Origin: a virus
Virus record (IMG/VR): IMGVR_UViG_3300028746_000026
Span: 1 to 34,546 of that record
DNA length: 34,546 bases
Direction: 5' to 3' (one strand)
Shown here: piece by piece, positions 26,533 through 33,450 of the stretch
How the letters are laid out: each line of letters begins with the position of its first letter
Numbering within the stretch: the first letter of the stretch is position 1
The notes under the pieces: model-generated
The model's database searches: none
Seen by the model: only the letters and a program-made list of their open reading frames with translations
Told to the model about the DNA's origin: nothing
Position numbers and translations under genes: made by a program

Positions 26533-26791
26533 GCCCACCCTTTTAGCTCTACTTCTGTTGGTAGGGTGCGCATCTCCTCTCTGCTATGTGGATATTGACC
26601 ACGGCAACGACCATACAAATTACTTCCGCGTAGACAGTGGGATGCTTTGCGGAAGCTATTATCGAAATCACATAGGAAATACATATTGGACGGCACAAAC
26701 AGACACTCATTGGGGCGGTCGAACTTTTGCCACGGAAGAAACCGCTAAAGCATTCGTTGAAAATGACTGTCACGTCGGAGGAATCAAGTAG
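26522..26791 (+). CDS. Predicted phage lipoprotein, superinfection-exclusion candidate
   Basis: The protein has 89 residues. The TTG start has GGAGG about eight bases upstream within the previous gene. TYKPTLLALLLLVGC (2-16) is a signal with lipobox LVGC, so Cys16 would be lipidated. The mature part (about 73 residues) has CYVDIDHGNDHTNY, aromatic strands and Cys at both ends. By analogy, phage lipoproteins of this size can block receptors (Llp/Cor type) or act in lysis (Rz1 type). There is no Rz partner, so exclusion is preferred. It could also be a lipoprotein with another envelope role. Confidence 0.55.
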   Translation: MTYKPTLLALLLLVGCASPLCYVDIDHGNDHTNYFRVDSGMLCGSYYRNHIGNTYWTAQTDTHWGGRTFATEETAKAFVENDCHVGGIK

Positions 26792-26998
26792 ATGCGAAGC
26801 AGCAAGAAGCGCAAGTTGGTGGGCATAGAGACTAAGCCTGTGAATGTTCTAGTTTCGAAGGATGCACGTGACAAGCTGGACAAGATGGCGGGTCCGATTG
26901 GCCTGGGCGAGATGGTAGAAACGCTGATAGAGCGAGAGTATTCTAGACGTGAACGCAGACAGCAATCACTACAAGTTGCAAATTCTTCTTGTAGTTGA
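26792..26998 (+). CDS. Small RHH-like DNA-binding protein
   Basis: The protein has 68 residues, and its ATG directly follows the previous stop. A basic N-terminus (SSKKRKLV) leads to a beta strand (KPVNVLVSKDA) and two helices (RDKLDKMAG, LGEMVETLIEREYSRRE), the ribbon-helix-helix order. The C-terminus is polar. As the last gene before a 95-base gap it could regulate the late transcript that starts near there. This is an inference from order alone. Confidence 0.52.
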   Translation: MRSSKKRKLVGIETKPVNVLVSKDARDKLDKMAGPIGLGEMVETLIEREYSRRERRQQSLQVANSSCS

Positions 26999-27037
26999 GC
27001 AACCGAACCCTTAATCTTGCTTCAGCCCTCCCCGGCG

Positions 27038-27057
27038 AAACTGTTTAGCGTCAGTTT
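27038..27057. promoter_or_regulatory. Inverted repeat in the 26999-27093 intergenic gap
   Basis: AAACTG and CAGTTT flank an eight-base centre. The gap (26999-27093) holds no gene and begins the route to the structural genes, so an operator or weak hairpin is possible. No convincing -35/-10 pair is visible. Confidence 0.28.
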
Positions 27058-27093
27058 AAAAACGCGAGTCCCAACCCCAATTGAGGATCATCC

Positions 27094-27384
27094 ATGCCCA
27101 CAATCCTGAAAATGATTGCGGTTCACCACGCCAATAAGTCTGGGCGCGGGCAAGCTGCGTGCTTCGTAAGTGTTGATTCTGCGCGAGAGATGGTAGAGGC
27201 GGGCCTTGCGGTATGGAACAAGAAGGCGACCTTCATCAACCTCACTAAGACTGAAGCGGGCATAACTCCCGCAGCGCGTTCGCTGAAGCCCGGATTATCC
27301 GTGATGGATGGATATGTGATGGGCGAGCCAAGAGACGTTGCAATTATTGAAGCCTATAGGCCCCGATTTGCGTGGGCAGCCTAA
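27094..27384 (+). CDS. Conserved-looking phage protein, unknown
   Basis: The protein has 96 residues. The ATG follows a GAGG-type site. The product is mixed alpha/beta and basic (MIAVHHANKSGRGQAACFVSVDSAREMVEAGLAVWNKKATFINLTKTE). The second half is Pro/Gly-rich and ends AYRPRFAWAA. The helix SAREMVEAGLAVW resembles a small phage module that I cannot name. It precedes the packaging region. Confidence 0.6.
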   Translation: MPTILKMIAVHHANKSGRGQAACFVSVDSAREMVEAGLAVWNKKATFINLTKTEAGITPAARSLKPGLSVMDGYVMGEPRDVAIIEAYRPRFAWAA

Positions 27385-27455
27385 TTTACTGGGCCGCTAT
27401 TGCTGCAATCATAGGCTTCCTGCTCTTTGCTAGATGGTATGAGAACGATAGATAG
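27372..27455 (+). CDS. 27-residue membrane micro-protein (tentative)
   Basis: A GTG inside the 3' end of the preceding gene opens a frame to TAG at 27453-27455. The product is one membrane segment (LIYWAAIAAIIGFLLFARW) with a charged tail (YENDR). There is no clear ribosome site, so translation would need coupling. Very small membrane peptides recur in this genome, which is the main support. Confidence 0.35.
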   Translation: MGSLIYWAAIAAIIGFLLFARWYENDR

Positions 27456-27596
27456 GGTGGGGGTGATTCAACTTCTACGCGGTAAACGACATTCATTTGG
27501 GGCAGCACTAGCGGTGTAGCCCCGACAACCGAGGGACGCATTCGGGCATGGTAGTCACAAAGACCCATGCAAACCCACGCACCCATTGGAGACACC
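27456..27596. other. Intergenic region before the structural module, with a stable hairpin
   Basis: About 140 bases carry no supported gene. The main element is the hairpin at 27499-27523. An ATG at 27567 is in frame with the next gene, but the ATG at 27597 has the better ribosome site. No confident promoter is seen. Confidence 0.45.
27499..27523 (+). promoter_or_regulatory. RNA hairpin in the leader of the structural module
   Basis: GGGGC (27499-27503) pairs with GCCCC (27519-27523). Inside an A-A mismatch, GCAC (27505-27508) pairs with GTGT (27514-27517) around a five-base loop. No T-run follows, so it is not a standard terminator. It may be a processing site, protein-binding element or part of a small RNA. 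Confidence 0.4.
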
Positions 27597-27848
27597 ATGG
27601 CAGACTCGCAGACCTTCCAAGGCATCGACGCGGATAAATGGCTGAGGATTAAAGAAGCTGTGCTCAACAAGGCCGGCATAGGCATTAACTCGCTCATCGG
27701 TTCTGGCTCTGCAAAGGGAATAACGCTCTCATGGTCCTATTCGCCCGATACGCAAGTGCTGATTACGACGCTGGTCAAGAGAAGCTTCTACGACCCTTCT
27801 GCGGAAGTGATTGATTCAGACATTGCTGCAATGGTGGCGGCGGCATGA
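27597..27848 (+). CDS. 83-residue phage protein, unknown
   Basis: The ATG has TTGGAG about eight bases upstream, preferred over the ATG at 27567. It reads as one alpha/beta domain: a helix (DKWLRIKEAVLNKAG), then two strands (KGITLSWSYSPDTQVLITTLVKRSFY) and a final helix (IDSDIAAMVAAA). It ends in an ATGA overlap. No family is recognised. Confidence 0.6.
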   Translation: MADSQTFQGIDADKWLRIKEAVLNKAGIGINSLIGSGSAKGITLSWSYSPDTQVLITTLVKRSFYDPSAEVIDSDIAAMVAAA

Positions 27849-28060
27849 GCTGGGCCTACCTATATGCAAACAGGCTACCGATTATCTCTGCACTGAGTTT
27901 GATTGTAGGCGCTGCGGTAAAGACTGCTCCCCCACCTGGTACCAAGTTCGATCTCTATACGTGGGCATATGACTTCTCCCACCAATTTCTAAACATCACG
28001 AATACCCGACTCACGGCTGCACCCGTGGTGACCCCACCGGTAAGCCCAAAAGATTCATAA
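27845..28060 (+). CDS. 71-residue membrane-anchored protein
   Basis: The start is an ATGA overlap. One hydrophobic segment (LPIISALSLIVGAAV) is followed by a soluble tail (PPPGTKFDLYTWAYDFSHQFLNITNTR) that is conserved-looking and aromatic. It is one of several single-pass proteins just upstream of the terminase genes. A holin or envelope role is possible but cannot be shown. Confidence 0.55.
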   Translation: MSWAYLYANRLPIISALSLIVGAAVKTAPPPGTKFDLYTWAYDFSHQFLNITNTRLTAAPVVTPPVSPKDS

Positions 28061-28071
28061 AGGAGCAGCAT

Positions 28072-28434
28072 ATGAGCGTGAAAACAATTCTTTCCGATGT
28101 CGTCAAGGGATTTGAGAAGGTGTTCTCTAAGACAGAAGCGGTTGCGGCCGCAGAAGAGCCGTTGGTTGATACCCTTTTCCCTGGCATTGCATTGATTTAT
28201 AACTCGATCGTCAGTGAAGCTGGTGTAGTTGAAGCGGCATCTGCTGCGGCCAATGCACAGGGCGGCACCGGTGCACAGAAGCTTGCTACAGTTGTGGCAA
28301 ACGTTACACCCTCCGTGGTTGCGACCGCTGTTGCGAATGGACTTGCCGCACCAACCACCCAAGACATTACGACTGCAGCATCTGCACTCGTCACCTTCCT
28401 GAATGTATTCAAGCCTGCGGCTCCGGCAGCGTAA
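28072..28434 (+). CDS. Ala-rich helical protein, unknown
   Basis: The protein has 120 residues and its ATG follows AAAGGAG. The product is almost wholly helical and Ala/Val-rich (EAASAAANAQGGTGAQKLATVVANVTPSVVATAVANGLAA) with a charged start (ILSDVVKGFEKVFSKTEAV). Hydrophobic stretches are short and interrupted, so it is probably soluble or peripheral. It lies between two membrane proteins. The composition resembles small tail- or virion-associated helical proteins, but no family is identified. Confidence 0.6.
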   Translation: MSVKTILSDVVKGFEKVFSKTEAVAAAEEPLVDTLFPGIALIYNSIVSEAGVVEAASAAANAQGGTGAQKLATVVANVTPSVVATAVANGLAAPTTQDITTAASALVTFLNVFKPAAPAA

Positions 28435-28626
28435 GTGGGACTCTCAGCATGGGCCCCAGCACTCGTAGCCTTAGCTAGCAGCCTCGTTGGCTTAGGGATG
28501 CTTTACGCCAAAGTAGGAGATCACGGCAAGCGCCTGGATGATGTAGAGCCCCGCATCGGAAAGCTCGAGATTGAATCTGCACGCAATGAAGGATTCAGGC
28601 AGGGCGTGATGAGCAATACGAAATGA
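28435..28626 (+). CDS. Small membrane protein with coiled coil (holin/XhlA-like topology)
   Basis: The protein has 63 residues. A GTG directly follows the previous stop. One membrane segment (APALVALASSLVGLGMLY) is followed by a charged coiled coil (VGDHGKRLDDVEPRIGKLEIESARNEGF). XhlA-type hemolysin/holin helpers and similar phage proteins share this layout. It overlaps the next membrane gene (ATGA). Together with 27845-28060 and 28623-28754 it may be the holin set that would release the lysozyme-like enzyme. Confidence 0.55.
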   Translation: MGLSAWAPALVALASSLVGLGMLYAKVGDHGKRLDDVEPRIGKLEIESARNEGFRQGVMSNTK

Positions 28627-28754
28627 GAACCCAAGAGAGAGACGGCATGAGAGGACTGAAGAGTTACGAACAGGCAATCCTTGTGTTTGTGATCTTCTTT
28701 CTCTTTGGCTTTGCCTGCAGCGACAAAATTGGACATGCGTTGGGATGGTGGTAA
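28623..28754 (+). CDS. 43-residue single-pass membrane protein
   Basis: The ATG is in an ATGA overlap; an internal ATG eight codons later is possible. A basic N-terminus (RTQERDGMRGLKSYEQ) precedes a membrane segment of ILVFVIFFLFGFAC type and a short GHALGWW tail. The strongly hydrophobic Phe-rich core suits a holin or antiholin. It is followed immediately by the terminase small subunit. Confidence 0.55.
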   Translation: MRTQERDGMRGLKSYEQAILVFVIFFLFGFACSDKIGHALGWW

Positions 28755-29192
28755 GTGGGGAGACCATCTGAATACTCACTAGAGATTGGCGAAGAGATTT
28801 GTCTAGAAGTAGCAACCACCGATAAGGGCATGGAAGCCATTTGCGAGGAAGAGCGATTTCCTTCTGCTAGAACGGTTTATTCATGGCTAATCAAGCATGA
28901 GGACTTTCTTCAGAGATACGCGCGCGCGAAAGAGTTGCAAACGCAATTGCTTGCGGACCAGATCATACCGATTGCCGATACCGTGAAAATTGGCACAAAG
29001 ACCGTCGATAAGCCAACCGGAACTGAGACGACAACCGGCGACATGATTGAGCACCGCAGGCTTCAGATTGAGGCGCGAAAATGGTTGCTTGGCAAGTTGG
29101 CTCCTAAAAAGTACGGAGACAAACTGGAACATACGGGGGCGGATGGTGGACCTATCCAGTTCGTTGTAACGCGTGCAGGCGCAAAGCAGTAA
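28755..29192 (+). CDS. terS: Terminase small subunit
   Basis: The protein has 145 residues. A GTG follows the previous stop, and a GGTGG lies close upstream. GRPSEYSLEIGEEICLEVATT and AICEEERFPSARTVYSWLIKHEDFLQRYARAKELQTQLLADQIIPIADT form the HTH and helical core of the terminase small-subunit-like family (resolvase-type HTH with Tyr-Ser-Trp-Leu). It recognises the phage packaging site and presents DNA to the large subunit. The C-terminal segment (KKYGDKLEHTGADGG) is typical of this family. It overlaps the large-subunit start by 20 bases. Confidence 0.82.
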   Translation: MGRPSEYSLEIGEEICLEVATTDKGMEAICEEERFPSARTVYSWLIKHEDFLQRYARAKELQTQLLADQIIPIADTVKIGTKTVDKPTGTETTTGDMIEHRRLQIEARKWLLGKLAPKKYGDKLEHTGADGGPIQFVVTRAGAKQ

Positions 29193-30813
29193 TATCCACG
29201 ACATTCATCTTCAGCCCAAGCAGGGGCAGCTTCTAGATCTAATCGAGCGCTCTGCGGCCACGGTTATAGGGGTCGGCGGCGGTCGAGGGGCCGCAAAGTC
29301 CGGTGGCGCAGACAGAATCGCACTAATCTTGGCTATCGACCAGCCAGGTGTTCAAATATGCATCGTAATGCGGAACTCAGACCAGATCCGCAAGTTTCAT
29401 TACGAGCAAATAAAGCGCGACTTTCCGGTGTTGGAGAATTATTCAAACATCTCCAATATGGTCTACAAGATTCCCGCCGGCTCCGCAAAATCTGAGATTA
29501 GTTGCAGTTATGCAGAGAACCTTGAAGACGTAAAGCGTAGATTTCGTTCAGGAAACTTTAGATATATCTTCCTCGACCAGGCTGAGCAGTGGACATGGGA
29601 AGAGATATCAGAGCTAAATCTGGCGATCCGATCGAAAGGCAATTGGGTCGCGAAGCTTGTTCTCCTATTCAATATGGGCGGAATCGGCATATTGGATTTG
29701 CGTAACAGGTTTGGGCCGGTAAAGAAGTTCAATGATAATGAAGATCCCAACCAGTACACATTTCTGCATGTATTCCCGCAGGACAATGTGGAATGGTCTA
29801 GGGGAGAACTTGAGCGCGACGGCCTAACTGAAGAAGACTACTATTCTTGGACTGATAAGCAGCGCTTCGACTACTTCACCACCCGCGCTCCCTATGGCAA
29901 GAAGCTGAATGCCTTGGATGACGCAACTAGGGCGCGCGACCTGCTTGGATCTTGGGAATCACTCGAAGGCGCTTACTTCGGCAGGGTCTTCGATTACAAG
30001 GCAACAATGAAGCCGGCTGAGGTCGCTGAAGGCATCCTCAAGTCGTGGGATGCCAGATGGCTGTCAACTGACTGGGGCAAGACGCACTACTGTTCTACGC
30101 ATTGGCATGGCAAGACGCTGATGAGCCCCAAAGAAATAGAGCACTGGTTCGGCTGGATAGTTCCCAGACCGCTGACGGTGGTTACTACTTACCGTCGCAT
30201 GATCGTGAACGAGCAAACCTCGATTCAGGTGGCGCGTGGGATTGTTGAGGCTACGCCAAAGATAGAGCGAGAGCGAATCAAGAGATACCCCTTCAGCCCT
30301 GAGCAATTCGGGGAGCGCGATTCAGAAGATACGGTGCCGATAATCATCGGTCGAGAGCTTAGTAAGTATGGAATGCCCCAACCGGAGCATGCGGATAACA
30401 GCCGCAAACCTGGCTGGGAGCTGATGTATACGCTTCTCAATAACACGAGGATATGGGCTACGCCAGTTGACCAGCGAACTGCAGAGATGGAAGCAGACGC
30501 GGGCGACACAGTGTGGATTATGTCTTCTGAATGTCCAGAGGCGCTTGAAACGATACCGATTCTCATGCGAAATCCAAAGGATTTGGATGACGTAGTGAAG
30601 ACGGATATGAGTCAGGCTGTACTTGCGATGGACGTGGCTGATGATCTGCGTTATGGATTGCAGTCCGAGTTGGGTTCAAGAACTCACCGCAAACCATTCG
30701 AAGTATCGCTATCTGAGGCTATCGCTTCTGCACCAAACATTAACGTCGCTCACATGCGGCACATGAAGATGCTCTCTGAGCGGAAAGGTAAGGCCAGATG
30801 GACGGGACGATAG
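29173..30813 (+). CDS. terL: Terminase large subunit
   Basis: The protein has 546 residues. The GTG at 29173 lies in the end of terS; no later start precedes the ATPase motifs. VGGGRGAAKSGGA (34-46) is the Walker A loop, and YIFLDQAEQ (131-139) is the Walker B, with Gln after the Asp where Glu is common and Glu138 two residues further. LLFNMGG near 164-170 is the coupling-motif position. STDWGKTH (298-305) starts the RNase-H-like nuclease with Asp300. By family knowledge it powers DNA packaging and cuts concatemers. The domain order and length are normal. Confidence 0.88.
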   Translation: MQAQSSNIHDIHLQPKQGQLLDLIERSAATVIGVGGGRGAAKSGGADRIALILAIDQPGVQICIVMRNSDQIRKFHYEQIKRDFPVLENYSNISNMVYKIPAGSAKSEISCSYAENLEDVKRRFRSGNFRYIFLDQAEQWTWEEISELNLAIRSKGNWVAKLVLLFNMGGIGILDLRNRFGPVKKFNDNEDPNQYTFLHVFPQDNVEWSRGELERDGLTEEDYYSWTDKQRFDYFTTRAPYGKKLNALDDATRARDLLGSWESLEGAYFGRVFDYKATMKPAEVAEGILKSWDARWLSTDWGKTHYCSTHWHGKTLMSPKEIEHWFGWIVPRPLTVVTTYRRMIVNEQTSIQVARGIVEATPKIERERIKRYPFSPEQFGERDSEDTVPIIIGRELSKYGMPQPEHADNSRKPGWELMYTLLNNTRIWATPVDQRTAEMEADAGDTVWIMSSECPEALETIPILMRNPKDLDDVVKTDMSQAVLAMDVADDLRYGLQSELGSRTHRKPFEVSLSEAIASAPNINVAHMRHMKMLSERKGKARWTGR

Positions 30814-31040
30814 CTGTATTGGTTGGAATGCTGATTGTCGTCACTGCGGGCCTTATCTGGTTTGTGCGCCAAAAGTACCCGGTGATTATCGAAGCACTTG
30901 TGGCTGTCGAAAAGCGTGTTGAAGTGCTTGAGAAGCGCAAGGCATTGCTGACTGAGGCTGCTGTGAGCGCAGACAAGCCCGCAGGCGTAGGCAAGCGCAC
31001 ACTTCGCACGTGGAATGAGAATGTCGGGCAGGCTGAGTGA
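30798..31040 (+). CDS. Small membrane/coiled-coil protein between terminase and portal
   Basis: The protein has 80 residues, and its ATG overlaps the terL end. One membrane segment (IAVLVGMLIVVTAGLIWFV) is followed by YPVIIEALVAVEKRVEVLEKRKALL, a coiled coil, and a polar tail. The topology is like the 28435 protein. A membrane protein between terL and the portal is unusual but seen in some phages; a lysis helper or exclusion role is possible. The stop overlaps the portal start (GTGA). Confidence 0.55.
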   Translation: MDGTIAVLVGMLIVVTAGLIWFVRQKYPVIIEALVAVEKRVEVLEKRKALLTEAAVSADKPAGVGKRTLRTWNENVGQAE

Positions 31041-33310
31041 GTATTACCCCGGCAATGCCTGATGTCCAGCAGCAACAGCTTTCAGACGACACGCGCACAG
31101 CTATTGCCACGCTGATTACTGGAGTCTTGCAGGAAGAGAAGTCAGCTAGGCGTGCAGAAGTCCGCAAGGCGGGGCAGCAACGTAACTTCCGCAATGGAAA
31201 TCAGTATTTGTGGTGGGATAACGCTTCGAACTGCTATATGCAGCCTGAGGCTAGCGGCAATGAACTCCCGCGGTTCATGGATGTCTACAACATCTACACA
31301 CCGCACTGGCGCTCTCTGGTCTCGATTCTTAGCCAGAACCCAACGGGTGTGAACTTTGTTCCTGAAGACTTGCAGGTATCGCTGGATGTAATGGGCGCTG
31401 CGAGTGCAGAGAAGATGCGGCACAGGTTTGACCGTCTAGTCCACATGAAAGACCGACAGGCCGAAGCGGCAGGACACTTCTGCACCGATGGCAGAACGGT
31501 CACGCACACGTACATCGATAGCAAAGGCAAGCTACGGTGCACGGTTCACGGTGTTCTTGAATCAAAAGTACCGATTTTCGCACGCAAGATGGAGCGCTGG
31601 GGTTATTGCGTACTCAGTGAAGAAGTAGATTTATGGGAAGCAAAAGAGAATTACCCGGACTTTGCCGATGACATTAAGGCTGATGCGGACAATAGCGAGA
31701 TGTCTTACGAGCGGTATGCGCGGCTTGGCATCCTTGCTAACAAGAAGGGTGCCGCGGGCAACGCCGAAGCGCTCAAGAATCTAACCACCGAGCACGTTGC
31801 GTGGATCCGCCCTAGCCGCTATGCGAAGGCCTCGGATGATGCTAAAGCAGAGCTAAAAGCGCTCTATCCCGAAGGCTTCAGGGCCACGATGATCAGCAAT
31901 AAAGTCGTGGACTGCATTCCTGAAGTGATGGAAGACGCGCTGATGGTGGAATGGCCTGCGCCGGGTCAGGGATCTGCAAGGCCTTCGTTGCTGCACGATC
32001 TAGTTCCTATCCAGCAGGCATTCAATGACAACCTTAACATGCTGCGGGAGCACATTGACTTCTCAATTCCTGCTCGTTGGATTACGGATACGGTGGATTC
32101 AGAGGCGATCGCAGAGCAAAGAGCTGCACCAGGCGTGATTCACCAGATTACGGTGCCCAATGGGGCTTCAATCAACGACTTGGTGATGCAGGAAGAGGTT
32201 GCGCAGCTTCCGCCCGAGTTAGTTGCAAACATCGACAGGCTTTTGAGCCTTGCACAGTTCACGACAGGCGACCTACCGGCCCTATTTGGTGACGGAACTC
32301 CAGACCAAGAGACTGCAAGCGGGCAGAAGATGCTTTCTGATCAGGCTAAGGGGCAGCTATCACCAGCTTGGGGTGGTTTGCAATGGCTGTTTGCAATCAC
32401 CTACCAGATCGGCGTGATGCGTGCCGCCGAGATGGTTGCCGACAAGCCTTTGATTGCGGTACCGGGCGCAAACGGGCAGCAGAGATTCAACCCTGCATCG
32501 ATTCTCGATGGCAATTGGGGCTGCTACCCAGATACAGACTCGAGCTTCCCTGAAACGATGGCGGATAAGCGAGCCAGCCTTCAGGCCGTGCTGAGTCAGT
32601 TGGGCGAAGGCGAGCAGGGGCAGGCAATAGTGTTTCACCCTGACAACCTGAAGCTCATCAAGCAATACTCAGGTTTGGAAGACTTAATAATTCCTGGCGC
32701 CGAGGCGAGAGACAAGCAGCTCCGTGAGATTGAGCAGATGTTGCAGGAACCACCCGTGCCAGATCAAACGAAGATCCCGCAGTGGCAGCAGGCATCGCAG
32801 CAAGCACAGCTTCAGGGCCAGCCACCGCCCGAGATTCCGCTTACGACCTCAGTTCCGGTTGGCAAATACGACTACAACCAAGCCGAACTCGATAAGTGCA
32901 TTGAGTGGCTCAGTTCGACGGCTTGCTATGAAGAGATGCAAAAGGGCAATCAGCAGGGCGTGCAGAATGTAACGCTTCATGCCGATGCACATGCTGCAGC
33001 GATTCAGGCACAGGCACCACCGCCAGCGATCAAGCCGCCAAACGTAACTCTCACTGCACAGATCACCGACCCAGTTGCAATCTCAGAACTTTTGGGCATT
33101 GCAGGCGCACAGACGACACCAGAGAACATTGAAGCCTCGAATGTACCCGAGGAGCAGAACCAGGCGGCGGATACGCAATTGAAGGCAGCAGGAGCCCAGC
33201 ACAAGGCAGTACTTGCAGCCAAGGAAGCGATTACCCCGATTCAGAAGCCAATGACACCCGAACAGCAGCTTGAGGCGAAGAAATCTAACGCCAAGGACAA
33301 AGCCAAATGA
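31037..33310 (+). CDS. Portal protein
   Basis: The protein has 757 residues and starts at a GTG in a GTGA overlap. The N-terminal helix and NGNQYLWWD, YNIYTPHWRSLVSILSQNPTGVNFVPED (82-110) and later FTTGDLPALFGDGTPDQETASGQKMLSDQAKGQLS (around 415-450) match large P22-like/podoviral-style portals, in which an ALFG...ETASG segment contacts the channel. The C-terminal 150 residues are Gln/Pro/Ala-rich and helical, as in portal barrels. It forms the ring through which DNA passes and sits next to TerL. A short gene and a scaffold-like gene follow, as expected for a head module. Confidence 0.82.
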   Translation: MSITPAMPDVQQQQLSDDTRTAIATLITGVLQEEKSARRAEVRKAGQQRNFRNGNQYLWWDNASNCYMQPEASGNELPRFMDVYNIYTPHWRSLVSILSQNPTGVNFVPEDLQVSLDVMGAASAEKMRHRFDRLVHMKDRQAEAAGHFCTDGRTVTHTYIDSKGKLRCTVHGVLESKVPIFARKMERWGYCVLSEEVDLWEAKENYPDFADDIKADADNSEMSYERYARLGILANKKGAAGNAEALKNLTTEHVAWIRPSRYAKASDDAKAELKALYPEGFRATMISNKVVDCIPEVMEDALMVEWPAPGQGSARPSLLHDLVPIQQAFNDNLNMLREHIDFSIPARWITDTVDSEAIAEQRAAPGVIHQITVPNGASINDLVMQEEVAQLPPELVANIDRLLSLAQFTTGDLPALFGDGTPDQETASGQKMLSDQAKGQLSPAWGGLQWLFAITYQIGVMRAAEMVADKPLIAVPGANGQQRFNPASILDGNWGCYPDTDSSFPETMADKRASLQAVLSQLGEGEQGQAIVFHPDNLKLIKQYSGLEDLIIPGAEARDKQLREIEQMLQEPPVPDQTKIPQWQQASQQAQLQGQPPPEIPLTTSVPVGKYDYNQAELDKCIEWLSSTACYEEMQKGNQQGVQNVTLHADAHAAAIQAQAPPPAIKPPNVTLTAQITDPVAISELLGIAGAQTTPENIEASNVPEEQNQAADTQLKAAGAQHKAVLAAKEAITPIQKPMTPEQQLEAKKSNAKDKAK

Positions 33311-33450
33311 GAATGATCGGATTCGATGGATACGACATCGGCCCCAAGGTTGAGGGGCAGGAATACAAAGAAGTTCCCGAAAAGGCCAAGGAATATTGGC
33401 GCAAGAAACTTGGATTGCAGAAAATTGAAGAGGTAAAAGATGCCCGATGA
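33307..33450 (+). CDS. 47-residue head-module protein
   Basis: The start is in an ATGA overlap with the portal. The product is polar and basic in the middle (KVEGQEYKEVPEKAKEYWRKKLGLQKIEEV) and lacks a signal or membrane segment. It overlaps the next start by 11 bases. A head-assembly accessory role is inferred from position only. Confidence 0.55.
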   Translation: MRMIGFDGYDIGPKVEGQEYKEVPEKAKEYWRKKLGLQKIEEVKDAR

